Positions 20,138 to 30,902 of a stretch of DNA of 64,000 nt are shown here, one piece after another. The translations under genes were made by a program, and so were the position numbers. The notes below the pieces were generated by a model. The model saw nothing but the letters and a program-made list of their open reading frames with translations. It did not search any database and was not told where the DNA came from. Source of the DNA: Sepiola atlantica (lineage: Eukaryota; Mollusca; Cephalopoda; Sepiida; Sepiolidae); contig OY744525.1 of the NCBI GenBank assembly GCA_963556195.1, positions 26,108,913 through 26,172,912 on the forward strand, given 5' to 3'. The number at the start of each line of letters is the position of its first letter. Within the stretch, counting starts at the first letter, position 1.

Positions 20138-20356
20138 ATTATGGAATACTTTTAATATGTTAGTACCTGTGTTGAAAGCTATTTTGTTAATATTAGGCTG
20201 TTTAGTTTTAATGAATATTGCTTCTAGTATTTTAAGTCTGTTTATGCAGTTATTTTTGTGTATTATTTTGGTGTTAGATGTTAATATTTTCCGTATATCG
20301 GCCGACTGTAGTCTTTTGTTATGTGTAGCAATGGGAAATGAAAAAGGAAAAACCAA
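20138..20356 (-). pseudogene. Penelope-like endonuclease C-terminus
   Basis: About 70 codons open on the minus strand. ILTSNTKIIHKNNCINRLKI is followed by LEAIFIK..QPNIN and NTGTNILKVF, stop. In PLE GIY-YIG domains an R-L..LEAI-type helix is followed by PxxN and a short NTGxxxxLxxF tail. The catalytic GIY and YIG motifs lie upstream and are absent here. An unrelated hammerhead-like sequence (20375-20415) abuts the 5' side. Confidence 0.6.
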
Positions 20357-20374
20357 GAGATATTTTTTATATAT

Positions 20375-20415
20375 TCATCAACGTTTCGTCTTTATTGTAA
20401 GACTTCCTCAGGATG
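20375..20415 (-). ncRNA. hammerhead-like motif
   Basis: Minus strand CTGAGGA (20411-20405), stem II GTCTT/AAGAC with a 6-nt loop, then GAAACGTTGATGA. Core and stem II are good. Stem III and the cleavage triplet are not clear, so function is doubtful. Confidence 0.5.
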
Positions 20416-20640
20416 ATAATTTTAAGAAAAATGTCATGCAAGTACATCGAAATATTCGGTTGACATGATGGATTGATAAGGAAAAGTAGTAGCAGTGGCT
20501 ACTAAGAGCGCTGGACGAGGGTCCAGGCTGTGAGAAGTCAGTAGTGGCAAAGAGTGAAATGAATATGGAAAGCTTTGAGTGGGTACCATTAAGGCAGTAG
20601 TGAAAAAGTGGAGGGGTGAGAGTGTTAGTATGAATACAAA

Positions 20641-20642
<2 letters not shown>

Positions 20643-20684
<42 letters not shown>
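20643..20684. repeat. (TA)n microsatellite
   Basis: Pure TA tract. Confidence 0.95.
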
Positions 20685-20769
20685 TTATCTTGTCGGATTT
20701 TCAAAATCAGACCGAAATAGCATTTAAGCTGTCCTCAGTAGTCTATTTTCATTTGTTATTGCTGTGCTG

Positions 20770-21032
20770 TGTTATTGACAGTATAATAACTTACTTCACT
20801 ACACTTTATTAAAAAAATTACTTAGTCTGAACCAGCTGACTGGTAATATTACATATTTTTAAATAATTACCTGAGCATAAAAATCAGCAAGGAGGATAAC
20901 TCATGATTTATGCTGAAGAATATGAGTTGTCTCCCTTAGAACTAAAATTTTATTTCTTTTTTTGTATAAGTTTAAAATGAATAAACAATTTTTTGTTGTA
21001 ATTAACTTTACTATACCATCGGATAGGTACAG
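20770..21032 (+). mobile_element. Helitron-like 3' terminus
   Basis: Ends ATCGGATAGGTACAGCTAGT immediately before a TG/TA tract. The CTAG|T end and the GAGTTGTCTCCCTTA phrase upstream are shared with the minus-strand region at 10889-11220. The GC hairpin is weak in this copy. Confidence 0.4.
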
Positions 21033-21059
21033 CTAGTGTGTGTGTGTATATATATATAT

Positions 21060-21297
21060 ATATGAAGAAGAATGGAAAGGAATTAGAGAAGCAAAAGCCA
21101 AATCAAAATTTAATTCAATTGCTCAGAGCAAGGTATATTCCGCAAAAAGGCAATTTATTCAAGTTAAAATATTGGCTTACGGAAAATTTAACTTGAATAA
21201 ATTGCCTTTTTGCGGAATATACCTTGCTCTGAGCAATTGAATTGAATTTTGATTTGGCTTTTGCTTCTCTAATTCCTTTCCATTCTTCTTCATATCT
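21060..21297. repeat. ~100 bp-arm inverted repeat (foldback)
   Basis: Arms 21061-21163 and 21190-21296 are essentially perfect inverse copies around ~26 bp. Both arms encode the same short peptide on opposite strands. Near-identity implies a recent origin or gene conversion. No hammerhead core was found. Confidence 0.93.
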
Positions 21298-21299
21298 AC

Positions 21300-22335
21300 C
21301 TGCTCTATCCTGGATATTGAGCTGTATACTCTTCACAATAGGTTTTACTTCTCCTAAAAGTTCGCTTTTAGTACACCTCTTTATATATATATATATATAT
21401 ATATTATATATTTATATATATATATATAGCTTTTTTTCTGAGAAGTTAGAAAATCAATTCAGTGAACCTCACAGTATTTATAAAATAGTGTTGAATACAT
21501 TTTTTAATATAAAATTATTTGTATTCATGCAAACATATTTTGCTACACAAATGCACTCATTTTTCAAACCACAAAATATTTGAGTGTTATCAGGCTCGTG
21601 TACAAAATAAAAATGCTGTAAGCTGTTCAAATTCAAAGGTCCAAAAATGCAGGAAGGACAAACACATGACCTTATGTAGTCAATCAATTTACACCATCAT
21701 CTACCTCTCCCAGATCACTACCCCACAGATGTGTCATGATAGTCAGATTTAAAGAAGATAGAAGATGGGAGAAAAAAGAAATAGGAAAGACAAAGTCAAT
21801 TTCAGTTTATGGTCTTGAAAATCTACAAAAATATTGAGTACTTGAAAAATAAAAACCACACAGTATATATATAGGCATATTCATAGTATAGATCCTTATC
21901 CGATTTGTCTTGAGCCAGACATGTATATATAACTCAGTCGTATACAAAATTTATGACATACTCAATGTTATATAATCATGCTCAAAACATTTAACATCAA
22001 CAAATGTTTATATGTACACATGTTTCAGAAATTTTTAATAGTAATCACCTTTTCAGCACAAAAAAAAATCACACTATCGTTTCGTTACAGGTCCAGGTAA
22101 CAATATAATTGTTAAATTATTACAAACACATAAAATAAAAAAGGTATTATTTACTGAAGTCAACAGACCAAAACAAGTGTAAAAAAAAACAAATATGCAA
22201 GAAATAAATGTTACCAAATGCAAGATAAGTTAATCTAGATAGTTTTTTCTGTGTTTCAACTTATTTTAAAGCAGTTTTTGTTCAAAACACACCTCGTGTC
22301 TACTCTTAAGTTAAAACAGAAAAAGAAATAGCCAT
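21300..22335. other. no gene; TA microsatellites
   Basis: TA tracts at 21381-21430. The remaining AT-rich DNA has no recognised feature. Confidence 0.5.
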
Positions 22336-22525
22336 GCCCACCGCTCACGAGGAGGCTTGGTAATCGCTCAAAAATCGAAAATTAAACAAAATATTGGTAG
22401 GAAGAATATACAGTTAGGTTGAACATTACATTATTGGATGTGTTTCTACCAGTAATTTGTTTAATTTTCGTTTTTTGAGCGATTTTCAAGACTCATCGTG
22501 CAGGGCTTATGGGTGGTGGGCACGG
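22336..22525. repeat. inverted repeat (foldback)
   Basis: GCCCACCGCTCACGA...AATCGCTCAAAAATCGAAAA on the left is mirrored by CGTTTTTTGAGCGATTTTCA...GGTGGTGGGC on the right, about 45 bp apart. Arms are ~70 bp with small indels. Confidence 0.85.
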
Positions 22526-22619
22526 TAAGCACTCAAACCAAACGCCCACAAGAAATTACCTCATAAAGAAAGGGAATTAAGTTCTATTTATGCCAAGCAG
22601 GCACAGACAGTAGACTAGC

Positions 22620-22766
22620 GTACGCCATTCCCCATCAGGCCGTGACTACAATCGTTTCAGCATGCTGACGATTCCACTGGGCACAGAGATTCACTAAAAA
22701 TGTCTAAATCTGCTCTTTTGGATGAAACCGCAGTACATTTCTGAAATATGTAATATACAGTATCTA

Positions 22767-22775
<9 letters not shown>
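22620..22775 (+). mobile_element. CCGCGG-hammerhead element, single copy
   Basis: Solo copy of the element seen as an inverted pair at 9710-10090, ending ...AGTATCTAAATAAATTA at a TA tract exactly as that pair's left arm does. Confidence 0.8.
22651..22750 (+). ncRNA. hammerhead ribozyme motif (CCGCGG subfamily)
   Basis: Core CTGACGA (22665-22671) keeps U4, unlike its paralogues. Stem II blocks TCCA/TGGA and AGATT.A/TAAATCT are retained, then GAA and ACCGCAGTA. Stem III carries one change from the palindrome. Distal stem I pairs TTTCAG with CTGAAA. Confidence 0.72.
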
Positions 22776-22814
<39 letters not shown>

Positions 22815-22815
22815 A
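22776..22815. repeat. (TA)n(TG)n microsatellite
   Basis: TA tract passing into TG repeats. 22850-23185 after it has nothing recognisable. Confidence 0.93.
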
Positions 22816-23184
22816 TTATTTAAATTCTTTTCGATTCACATAAAAGTTGGGTTAATAGTTTAATAGTGTATATATAACTAAATCTCAAAATATAATAATT
22901 TAATAAATGCTTTAGAATTTGTTTTAAAAAAGCATTTTTATTCATACAATTGTTTCTGCTTATTTTTAAAACACATTTTCTCTTGATAATAAATGCAAGA
23001 TGTTTTCAAAAGTTTCTTCAGTGAATTTATATTTCCTATCAGATAAAACAAAAAAAAACCGAACCGTTAACATCAAAATTGTTCTCTTTATTTTAATTAT
23101 TTATCCCTTTTTGTTTCAAAGCAAACCAATGAAAAAAATTCCATGGTCGCATTCGCATGTAGATGAATAATCAAAACTAATATT

Positions 23185-23735
23185 AAAATACACTCGAAAA
23201 AAAATTAAAAAATGATGTCATCTCCTTCATAATGTCTTCTATTATATATATATATATATATATATAATTATTTTTTTATACAGACATGTACAAAAACCCG
23301 CTACACTGGCATGTCGATGTTACCGATCAATAATAATTAGAAACTAAGATCTCATCAGGCGGAAAAAGTCAGATCTTTCACTCAGACGTTCATAATAGGA
23401 AATTCCCAATATGAACATCTGAGTGAAAGATCTGACTTTTTTCGGCCTAATGAGATCTTAGTTTCTAATTATTATTGATCGATAACATCGACATGCCGGT
23501 GTAGTGGCTTTTTGTACATATCTGTATAAAAAAATAATTATATATATATATATATATATATAATAGAGGACATTATGAAAGAAGATGACATCATTTTTTT
23601 TTCGAGTGTCTTTTGTACATGAATATGAATAAAAATAATTATATAAATAGCTCTATTTACTATTGAGCACTATTTTTATAAGCCTGGTTGAAATTCTGTG
23701 GATTTTTATCCTGTGGATGTCTATTTTACCTTTAC

Positions 23736-23745
<10 letters not shown>
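23185..23745. repeat. ~200 bp-arm foldback element, copy 1
   Basis: Arms 23190-23395 and 23400-23610 begin and end with a CACTCGAAAAAAA type terminus and enclose only ~6 bp. Each arm contains a TA tract and a CATCGACATGCC phrase. The right flank (23625-23745) recurs after the second copy at 54905-55295, so it belongs to the element. A CTGATGAGATCTTAG phrase occurs but no GAA core follows. Confidence 0.9.
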
Positions 23746-23804
<59 letters not shown>

Positions 23805-23852
23805 AATATATGTGTGTGTGTGTGTGCAAGTATATATATATATATATATATA
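23740..23852. repeat. (TA)n(TG)n microsatellite
   Basis: Two TA tracts with an interposed TG run. Confidence 0.95.
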
Positions 23853-24651
23853 TGCATAGTCTCTGAATTGTATACAGAAAATATGATAAATTATGTTCAT
23901 TCATATCCATATTGATAAGAATTTATTCACAGAGGAGAATTTGGTAATCACCAAAACTTAACTTGACATTTATGATCAAACTTCATTTTAAGGTCGGCTC
24001 AAAATTGAAAACAGGAAATATATGGTGGATGGAGAGAGGAAAAGAAAGAATGGTCTATCAATTTTTCATGAAGAATTTTCTTTGCTTGCTTTTCACTTTA
24101 ATACTCAGATGATTACACATGCTAAATACGATTCGGAAAATCCACCCACACATATGTCCACTCAAGAGGTCAGAGTAACCCGCTAAATGACATGTCTACT
24201 AGCAGGGGCGGATCTAGAAGAAGGTCAAAGATATGCGTTTGCCTCGTCCGCAATTTTGATACGTGTTTGTTTTGTTTTTTTAACTAGTCATCGCTCAGCA
24301 AGGCCCAAAGGCCACTCGAGGATAAGGGTTAATGGGTTTGTGTCGGATGGATGATGAGACAAATACCTTGAGAACTGCAAACGATGGACTGTACCTGGGC
24401 AGAATTTGATTATTTAAGAGGATGGCTCAGCTAAAATTTGTTAGCATTGGACTTGAAAACAACCATGTTGTAGTCAGCAGTTCTTGGAAAGAAACTCTGC
24501 TCATGGAAGTCCTGTTTAGCTCTAGGTACACAGAGGAAGAAAGGATTTGTTTACAATGGTTGTAGCTAGACGAGCTTTTGTTTGAATCTGTTATGTATTT
24601 CCATTAAAAAAATGGCAAATGATGTCCGGTAACTGCTACTTCATTTTTTCA

Positions 24652-24680
<29 letters not shown>
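23853..24680. other. no gene; LINE UTR relic
   Basis: 24285-24375 (minus) matches the 3' UTR block seen after the LINE fragments at 32125 and 56815 (CTTATCCTCGAGTGGCCTTT). Nothing else recognised. Confidence 0.5.
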
Positions 24681-24683
<3 letters not shown>

Positions 24684-25609
24684 CCTATAAAATTATATTA
24701 GTATTTCTCGTGTGTGTCTGTGTATTTCTCGCCTCTACGTGACGCATTATTTTTTATTTACTCCTAATTAATTAATTATTGAACTCAAAAAGGCAATAGC
24801 ATAAAATACTGAAACGAACTTTTTTTAAAATCCTATTTTTTAAAAATATAATTATGCAATTAAATTTATAACTATGCATTTCCGTTATTTCGTTAACAAG
24901 TCAGCCATTTTAGTCTAGTTGAAGAAAAAAATGAAAGGAATTTGGAAGCTTTTAACTGTCGAATAGAAAGTAATTTCTGGCTTTAAAATTCTCAGCAAAT
25001 CTTCACGTATTAAAAGATTGAAAGATTTGGAAGCTATTTACATCCAAGAATTTTATATAAATAGAGATCTTGTCAATCTATCTGTGGAATTTTTCTCATT
25101 TCGAAATATCAGAGATCTTCACTAATTTTAGAAATGGAAAATATTAAATAAATAGTGAATAAAAACTTCCCAACAAATAAAGCGGATGACATGACCGGAA
25201 GTCAAAATTGAAACCTAGAGATCTCCAGTCTTACCACCTGTGTTATTTGAAAAATAGGGACCTCCAAAGCATACCACAAAACCGATGACGTCATCATTAT
25301 GTGCATACTTTACATAAGATGCTTATATGCGTTTTAATTCTTTGTTTTAAATGTCCCCAAAATAAAGTTATATATATATTTCATTATAGTGCATTTGGGA
25401 CTGTTTTTTTTTTCTTTCTTTTTTTTTTTTGGCTGTTTTTACTGGTTTTGGGACTAAAAAATTTTTTTTTGCTGTTTCGCCTAGTAGCAACAATGTTGCG
25501 AGATATTCTTTTAAGATATTCTCTATTTTTCCCTTTTATTTTTTCCTTTTTTATCTTTTTACTTTTTATTTTATTTTAAATTTTTTTTTTTTTTTTTCTT
25601 CCCTTCTTA

Positions 25610-25885
25610 AGTGACATCAATTAAAGCAACACCACATTGTGTATTGCCGGTTGTTGTAATTTCTTATTTAAGGTACTCAATTTCCCTGATGATCTGCCAA
25701 GCAAGGACCTGCTTGGTAGAGAAACACGTGTAGGTTAAAAAAAACTCTTTAATTTGAAAAAATGTTAAATAAATAATTTCTGAATGAAAAAATCTTTTGT
25801 GGTGTGGAGTGGCTCCTGAACGGAATGCTTTGGTAAGCCTTAAAAAATCACGCATATTATATATATATATATATATATATATAGG
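25610..25885 (+). mobile_element. CACGTG-hammerhead element, copy 1
   Basis: Runs from CTTAAGTGAC to a TA tract at 25857. An inverse copy with the same limits lies at 45525-45845. No protein-coding capacity was recognised. Conserved blocks outside the ribozyme are AACACCACATTGTGTATTGC and CTCCTGAACGGAATGCTTTG. Confidence 0.8.
25675..25745 (+). ncRNA. hammerhead ribozyme motif, canonical core
   Basis: Core CTGATGA (25686-25692), stem II CTGCCAAGCA paired with TGCTTGGTAG (10 bp with one G-U) closing AGGACC, GAA (25721-25723), palindromic stem III ACACGTGT and A25732. Proximal stem I has CC/GG. The long, exactly placed stem II makes this one of the two strongest hammerheads here, and it is conserved in the copy at 45705-45775. 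Confidence 0.85.
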
Positions 25886-27374
25886 AAGTTGTTTTAAAGT
25901 AAAATAGTTTATTTAAAGATTAAATTATCGAACTGGGAAAGAAATCCATTCTTTATCTTGAGATTTTAGTACAAAATTCGATTTTTTCTAAGCGGGGGGG
26001 GGGGGGGGGGCTATTGTTTACACTTTTTATTTATGAATTCACAGATACTTTACTCAAAAGTGTTTATCAATAAAAAAAATTAAAAAAGAAGATAAATCTG
26101 ATGTGCTATTTAAGACTCTTTCGCTTTATATAACATTAAAATTTCGATCGATCAGAAAATATTTTATTCAGATTTCATTAAAAAAAATAAGGGGGGGGGG
26201 GAAATCACGTCGAAAAAATATTTTTCCTAATATATTTTACAAAAATAGCATATTACAGATAAATTAGTCCAATAATGAATAAGTATGGAAAATTTCGTGA
26301 AAATCTGACCACTACTTGATTTTTGCTAGATTTATGAAACACAGGTGTTAGCGCATAAAAATTGGTCACTACATAGGAACGTTGTTTTAAGGCATAAATA
26401 AAGTACACACGTTTTTAGTTTCTCATTTTCATTATTTTCGTACGCTGAAAAAACATTTAAAAAATAATCAGCAGTTTATTTTATGTTTCTTCTTTTGAAT
26501 GGTAAAAAAGTTATGATGATAATATAAAGATATATTAAAGTTATATAGTGTTACATATGGGGGGGGGTTAATTATATGGTTAGCTTTGGAGGTCCCTATT
26601 GAACAAAATAATTATAGCTTTGTCGTGACGTTATAGATTCATGATTTATGTCATGTTTCAAAACATGAATTCAAAATAAGCGATAAAAAAAAATGAATGA
26701 ATGGGTTAACATTATCAATAGCGTTGGAAATTATTTTAATAGTTCAAAACAATTTATTTTGCTTTAACTATTTATTAGCATTAAAAAAAAACCAATTTAA
26801 TATCGAATATATACTAGAATTTGGGCGAGTAGGGCCAATGATTCTAGTCTTATAAATAGAGATTAAAACATTAGCTTAAAAAAAATTAGTTATAGTTTTA
26901 TAATAATTTGATTCAATTGATAATTTAATGACCAAACGATACCGTAATAATAATTTAACTTTCAAAATCCTATTTATAAAAAAAAAGATAATTTGATAAA
27001 AAAAAAATAAAACGGCATAGTCTTAAAAAAAAAGTGAAACAAAAATGAGAGTAAAAATAAAACTCCCGGGCAACGCCGGTTAGGTATAGCTAATTGATCG
27101 TAATTTGAGGAGTGTTCAATTTGTGGAATTACCAATTTCTTCTATGGAGATCCAACATAGACACCCAAGAATACTTACAAAATGATTTACTTCATATTAA
27201 GACTGTTTATTTATAGACTTCAATTTAGTGGCAGCTGTGAAGAAGTCTTTACCTCATTCTCTAATTTGACGAGTTATACATATTTTGAATGTTCAATTTA
27301 GTCACGATTTTATCAAATTATCAGCAGAATGATTTCAGTATCTGTTAGGAGAAATTAAACTTTTTCATATAAAC

Positions 27375-27905
27375 GAGAAGAATACACGTCCCAGGGCAGG
27401 TAAAATTAATTCCCCCCTAACAACCAGAACAGTTTTGCATCACATTTATGTCCCCTTACGACGATTAAAATCAACATATAATGATACTAAACCTTATGTC
27501 TAAGAAATTGAAATTCAAGGAATCTTGCTGAATTAGTGTCTAATGACCATGGATCAAATTTAATGCAACTCTGATATATTTGAATTTTCAAATGAGAGTT
27601 CCTGGCCATACTATGCCCGCAAAACCCTTTAAAATGTTCCAAAGAAACTGAAATTTGGTGAATATTTATTTATTGATATCTAATAACTATTCATAAAATT
27701 TCACAAAAATCCGAAGTATTTGAATTTTCACAAAGAACTTTCATCTCTTTTTTACCCCGTTTGCCTGAAATTAAATTAAACTAAATATAGTCTACATTTG
27801 GACTCCTTACGCCGAGCAGCTGCGTTCCAAAGTTCATAATGAGAGGTTGATTAATTTAGGAGTGAATCCTCTACATACAAATACATAAACATGCCTAACT
27901 TTATA
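27375..27905 (-). mobile_element. dispersed repeat family D, copy 2
   Basis: Same strand as copy 1 (10440-10850): GTCCCAGGGCAGGTAAAATTA terminus, ATGTCCCC, ATGATACTAAACC, AATGAGAGGTTGATTAATTT. The preceding 27095-27375 has nothing recognisable. Confidence 0.7.
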
Positions 27906-27959
27906 AAGATAGAGATATTTATTTATGTAAACTGATTATGATGAAGATGATGATGAATG

Positions 27960-28350
27960 GCTTATATTAATCCGAACTCAAGAGAACTGAGACTACTTGA
28001 TAAAGTATATAACATGAACCCCCCCCCCCCCCCTAACATCGATTGGTATCACAGAAATGGCTTTAAAGCACCTGAGGGGATAGAAAGACTGAGGAGGGAT
28101 AGCACCATCCAAACCTCGATTGAAAGAGAACTTAGAGCATTGAAATATTAAGGAGGCTTATTGTCACTTAAATTCCAAGGAAAATCACCGGCCGTTATTA
28201 CACTAAGTGAGTTATGGAATGGAATAGAGAGTACTGAATATCTGGAGAAACTTGCTGTCACTCAGACTCTAGGATGAGCCACATGCTGTTATTAATGAGA
28301 AATCACTGGTAATGACTCATGTGAGAACTCCTTATGAGTAAGAAGAAGAA
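27960..28350 (+). mobile_element. Dong/R4-like 3' UTR copy
   Basis: Truncated 3' end matching the UTR after the intact frame: ATTGGTATCACAGAAATGG, AGGCTTATTGTCACT, CTCAGACTCTAGG, GAAATCACTGGTAATGA, GTGAGAACTCCTTATGAGTA, then microsatellite. A 14-base C run lies at 28021. Confidence 0.75.
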
Positions 28351-28435
28351 ATAAGAAGTAGATGAAGAAATAACAATAATAATAAAATAACAATAATAAT
28401 AATAATAAAATAACAATAACAATAATAATAATAAC

Positions 28436-28469
<34 letters not shown>

Positions 28470-28607
28470 TAACAATAAAAATAACAATAATAATAAAATA
28501 ACAATAATAATAATAATAAAATAACAATAATAATAATAATAAAATAACAATAAAAATAATAATAATAATAATAACAATAACAATAATAATAATAATAATA
28601 ATAATAA
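28351..28607 (+). repeat. (AAT)n/(AACAAT)n microsatellite
   Basis: AATAAT repeats with AAC variants. It sits between the tail of one Dong/R4-like copy and the truncated 5' end of the next, i.e. inside the preferred target sequence. Confidence 0.95.
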
Positions 28608-30443
28608 CATGATCTACTATACATTGATCAAAAGACTCTGAAGGAGGTGAAGAGCAAACAAAAGAACATAACCATGGCATGGATTGACTACAAGAAAGCC
28701 TACGACAGAATCCTCCAAACATGGATAATTGAATGCTTAAAAATATACAAGATACCAGACAGGATTATTAATCTCATCCAGAAAGCAATGGAAACATGGA
28801 GACTAAAACTGACAGCCGGAGGACAATACCTGTCTGAGATAAAAATACAGAGAGGCATTTTTCAAGGAGACTCTCTATCACCACTACTGTTTATAATAGC
28901 CATGATGCCACTCAACTACATACTCAGAAAGTGTGATGCCGGATACAGGTTTACGGATACAGAACAAAGAATAAACCACCTGATGTACATGGATGACCTT
29001 AAACTGTTTGCAAAAAACAAAAAAGAACTGGAAAAGCTGATAAACACAACCAGGATATTCAGCCAGGATATCCAAATGGAGTTTGGAATAGAAAAATGTG
29101 CACTGCTAGAGATCAAAAGAGGAAAACTGGAAACGACAGAAGGTATAGAACTCCCCAACCAAGAGGAGATGAGGGCGCTAGGAGAACAAGACCGCTACAA
29201 ATACCTGGGAGTTCTGGAAGCAGACACAATCAAATATACAGAAATGAAAGAGAAGATTGGAAAAGAATATCTACGAAGAACAAGGAAACTCTTAGAAACT
29301 AAACTATATAGCAGAAACCTAGTAAAAGGGATAAACACATGGGCTGTATCACTAATAAGATACTCTGGACCATTTATAGGCTGGACCAAAGAAGAACTCA
29401 GGCACCTTGACCAAAGAACTAGAAAACTAATGACTATGCACAATGCACTGCACCCAAAAGACGACACGGACAGACTCTACGTGAAAAGAAATGAAGGAGG
29501 TAGAGGACTGGTAAGTATAGAAGACTGTGTGGAAGACACCAAAAAAGAGCTGAAGAAATATGTAACCCAGAACACGGAAAGACTGATCACCACAGCAAGA
29601 GACACCAGCCCAACAAACAACCCCGGAAGCACTGAACCCAGAAACAAAAAGACAAGAAAGGAAAAGTGGGAAGAAAAACAACTACATGGACGCTTTATAA
29701 GACTCACAAGCGATGAAGCCAATGAAAACAGCTGGGCATGGCTAAGAAAAGGAAACCTGAACAGAGAAACGGAATCTCTGCTGACGGCCGCACAGAACAA
29801 TGCGATTAGGACAAACTTTATTAAAGCAAAGATAGATAAAACCCAGGAAAACAGCAAATGCAGATTGTGTGGACAAAGAGACGAAACGATAAATCATATA
29901 ATAAGTGAATGCAGCAAGCTAGCACAAAGGGAATACAAGAACAGACATGACAGCATTGGGAAAGAAGTACACCGGGAAATATGCAAACAACTGAATTTCG
30001 AATATGCAAGAAAACGGTACAAACACAAACCAGAAACTGTACTAGAAAACGAAAAACACAAAATCATATGGGATATGAATGTACAAACAGACAAACCCAT
30101 AACAGCAAGGAGACCGGATATGATAATAATCAACAAGAAAGAAAAATCCTGCAAAATCGTGGACTTTGCCGTTCCAGCAGACCACAGAGTGAAGATCAAA
30201 GAGACGGAAAAGAGAAGCAAATATACTGAACTTGCCAGAGAATTGAAAGGAATATGGAACATGAAGAAAGTCAGTATAACACCAATAATCATAGGAGCAC
30301 TAGGAACAGTCCCCAAAAACATGGAGAAAAGACTAGGAGAAATAGGAATCAAAGGGATAACTGAGACCATACAAAGGACAGTAATGATCAAAACAGCTAC
30401 AATCCTGAGAAATGTCCTCGAATGCGGAAACCAACCCACATAA
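28608..30443 (+). CDS. LINE polyprotein, RT plus RLE (partial)
   Basis: Open from the TAA repeat to a stop at 30441. No natural start remains; 28647 is a GTG and the first in-frame ATG is 28674. Counting from 28647: WIDYKKAYD at 12-20 (RT motif A, catalytic D14), GIFQGDSLSPLLF at 70-82 (motif B), YMDD at 114-117 (motif C, D116 and D117), thumb, a CX2CX8HX4C knuckle at 405-422, and a restriction-like endonuclease with RPD at 489-491, VDFAVP at 505-510 and KY near 525. All catalytic residues visible are intact with no internal stop over ~610 codons, so the copy is young. It acts, when full length, by nicking DNA and reverse transcribing its RNA at the nick. Confidence 0.9.
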   Translation, partial: HDLLYIDQKTLKEVKSKQKNITMAWIDYKKAYDRILQTWIIECLKIYKIPDRIINLIQKAMETWRLKLTAGGQYLSEIKIQRGIFQGDSLSPLLFIIAMMPLNYILRKCDAGYRFTDTEQRINHLMYMDDLKLFAKNKKELEKLINTTRIFSQDIQMEFGIEKCALLEIKRGKLETTEGIELPNQEEMRALGEQDRYKYLGVLEADTIKYTEMKEKIGKEYLRRTRKLLETKLYSRNLVKGINTWAVSLIRYSGPFIGWTKEELRHLDQRTRKLMTMHNALHPKDDTDRLYVKRNEGGRGLVSIEDCVEDTKKELKKYVTQNTERLITTARDTSPTNNPGSTEPRNKKTRKEKWEEKQLHGRFIRLTSDEANENSWAWLRKGNLNRETESLLTAAQNNAIRTNFIKAKIDKTQENSKCRLCGQRDETINHIISECSKLAQREYKNRHDSIGKEVHREICKQLNFEYARKRYKHKPETVLENEKHKIIWDMNVQTDKPITARRPDMIIINKKEKSCKIVDFAVPADHRVKIKETEKRSKYTELARELKGIWNMKKVSITPIIIGALGTVPKNMEKRLGEIGIKGITETIQRTVMIKTATILRNVLECGNQPT

Positions 30444-30854
30444 GCAACGAATGGAGAACAAACACATGGAAGCACAAAACAACAGAACCGGGGAAAATAC
30501 AACCGCACGAGAGAGGCGCAAACATAGGCTGACGCCACGAAAATTATGGACAGAGGGTCGAGGAGGGAAAGCGCAAACCAGACCTCCACTGGAAGAGCGC
30601 GGACAGCTCTGGGACTATGGGAAGGCTTGTTGCCACTCGGGCCCCAGAGGGGACCAATGGCCCTTATCAGCGGGAAATCGTTGGTAGGTGGCTGTTGCGA
30701 TTACTGCAAGGTCATCAGCGGTGATGAACGAAAAGAGGTGGAGCATACTGGAGGCCTGAGGAGACTTGTTGTCACTCAGACTCCAGGGAATACCACAGGT
30801 TGTCGGCAGTGGGTGACCACTGACGATGACCAGTGTGATGACTCCTAGTGAGTA

Positions 30855-30902
<48 letters not shown>
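28608..30902 (+). mobile_element. 5'-truncated Dong/R4-like LINE
   Basis: Contains 1.84 kb of ORF, a 405 bp 3' UTR ending GTGATGACTCCTAGTGAGTA and a (TAA)n tail (30855-30902). TAA repeats flank both sides. Dong of Bombyx is known to insert in TAA repeats, and R4/Dong elements carry a restriction-like endonuclease, as here. The missing 5' part would include N-terminal zinc fingers and early RT motifs. Confidence 0.85.

Larger units (their letters stand above)
19620..20360 (-). mobile_element. Penelope-like tandem junction
   Basis: Read on the minus strand: the C-terminal end of a PLE-type GIY-YIG endonuclease (20356-20138), ~250 bp of AT-rich 3' region, a hammerhead (19885-19848), then the start of the next unit's ORF (19838-19620) ending in a TA tract. 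This 3'-end/ribozyme/5'-start order is the arrangement of tandem Penelope elements, where a partial upstream copy acts as a pseudo-LTR. The reverse transcriptase bodies are missing on both sides. Confidence 0.65.
24685..27094 (+). mobile_element. possible Helitron-like composite
   Basis: Starts near a TA tract with a TATTTCTCGTGTGTGTCTGT phrase shared with other copies and ends CCCGGGCAACGCCGGTTAGG, TATAGCTAA, then T. The GC hairpin shortly before CTAA|T fits a Helitron 3' end. The interior has no helicase ORF. It carries an 18-bp inverted pair (AATAGGGACCTCCAAAGC at 25253 and its inverse at 26583), long G tracts (25996, 26192, 26559) and a hammerhead element. Boundaries are tentative. Confidence 0.4.

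Noticed and set aside
23430..23510. Possible hammerhead in the foldback (CTGATGAGATC or CTAATGAGATC)
   Set aside because: A GATC/GATC stem can be drawn but GATAAC stands where GAA is required, in every copy including 55085-55140.
29894..30589. 231-codon minus-strand frame with hydrophobic stretches
   Set aside because: It is the antisense shadow of the Dong/R4-like ORF, which has catalytic motifs on the plus strand.
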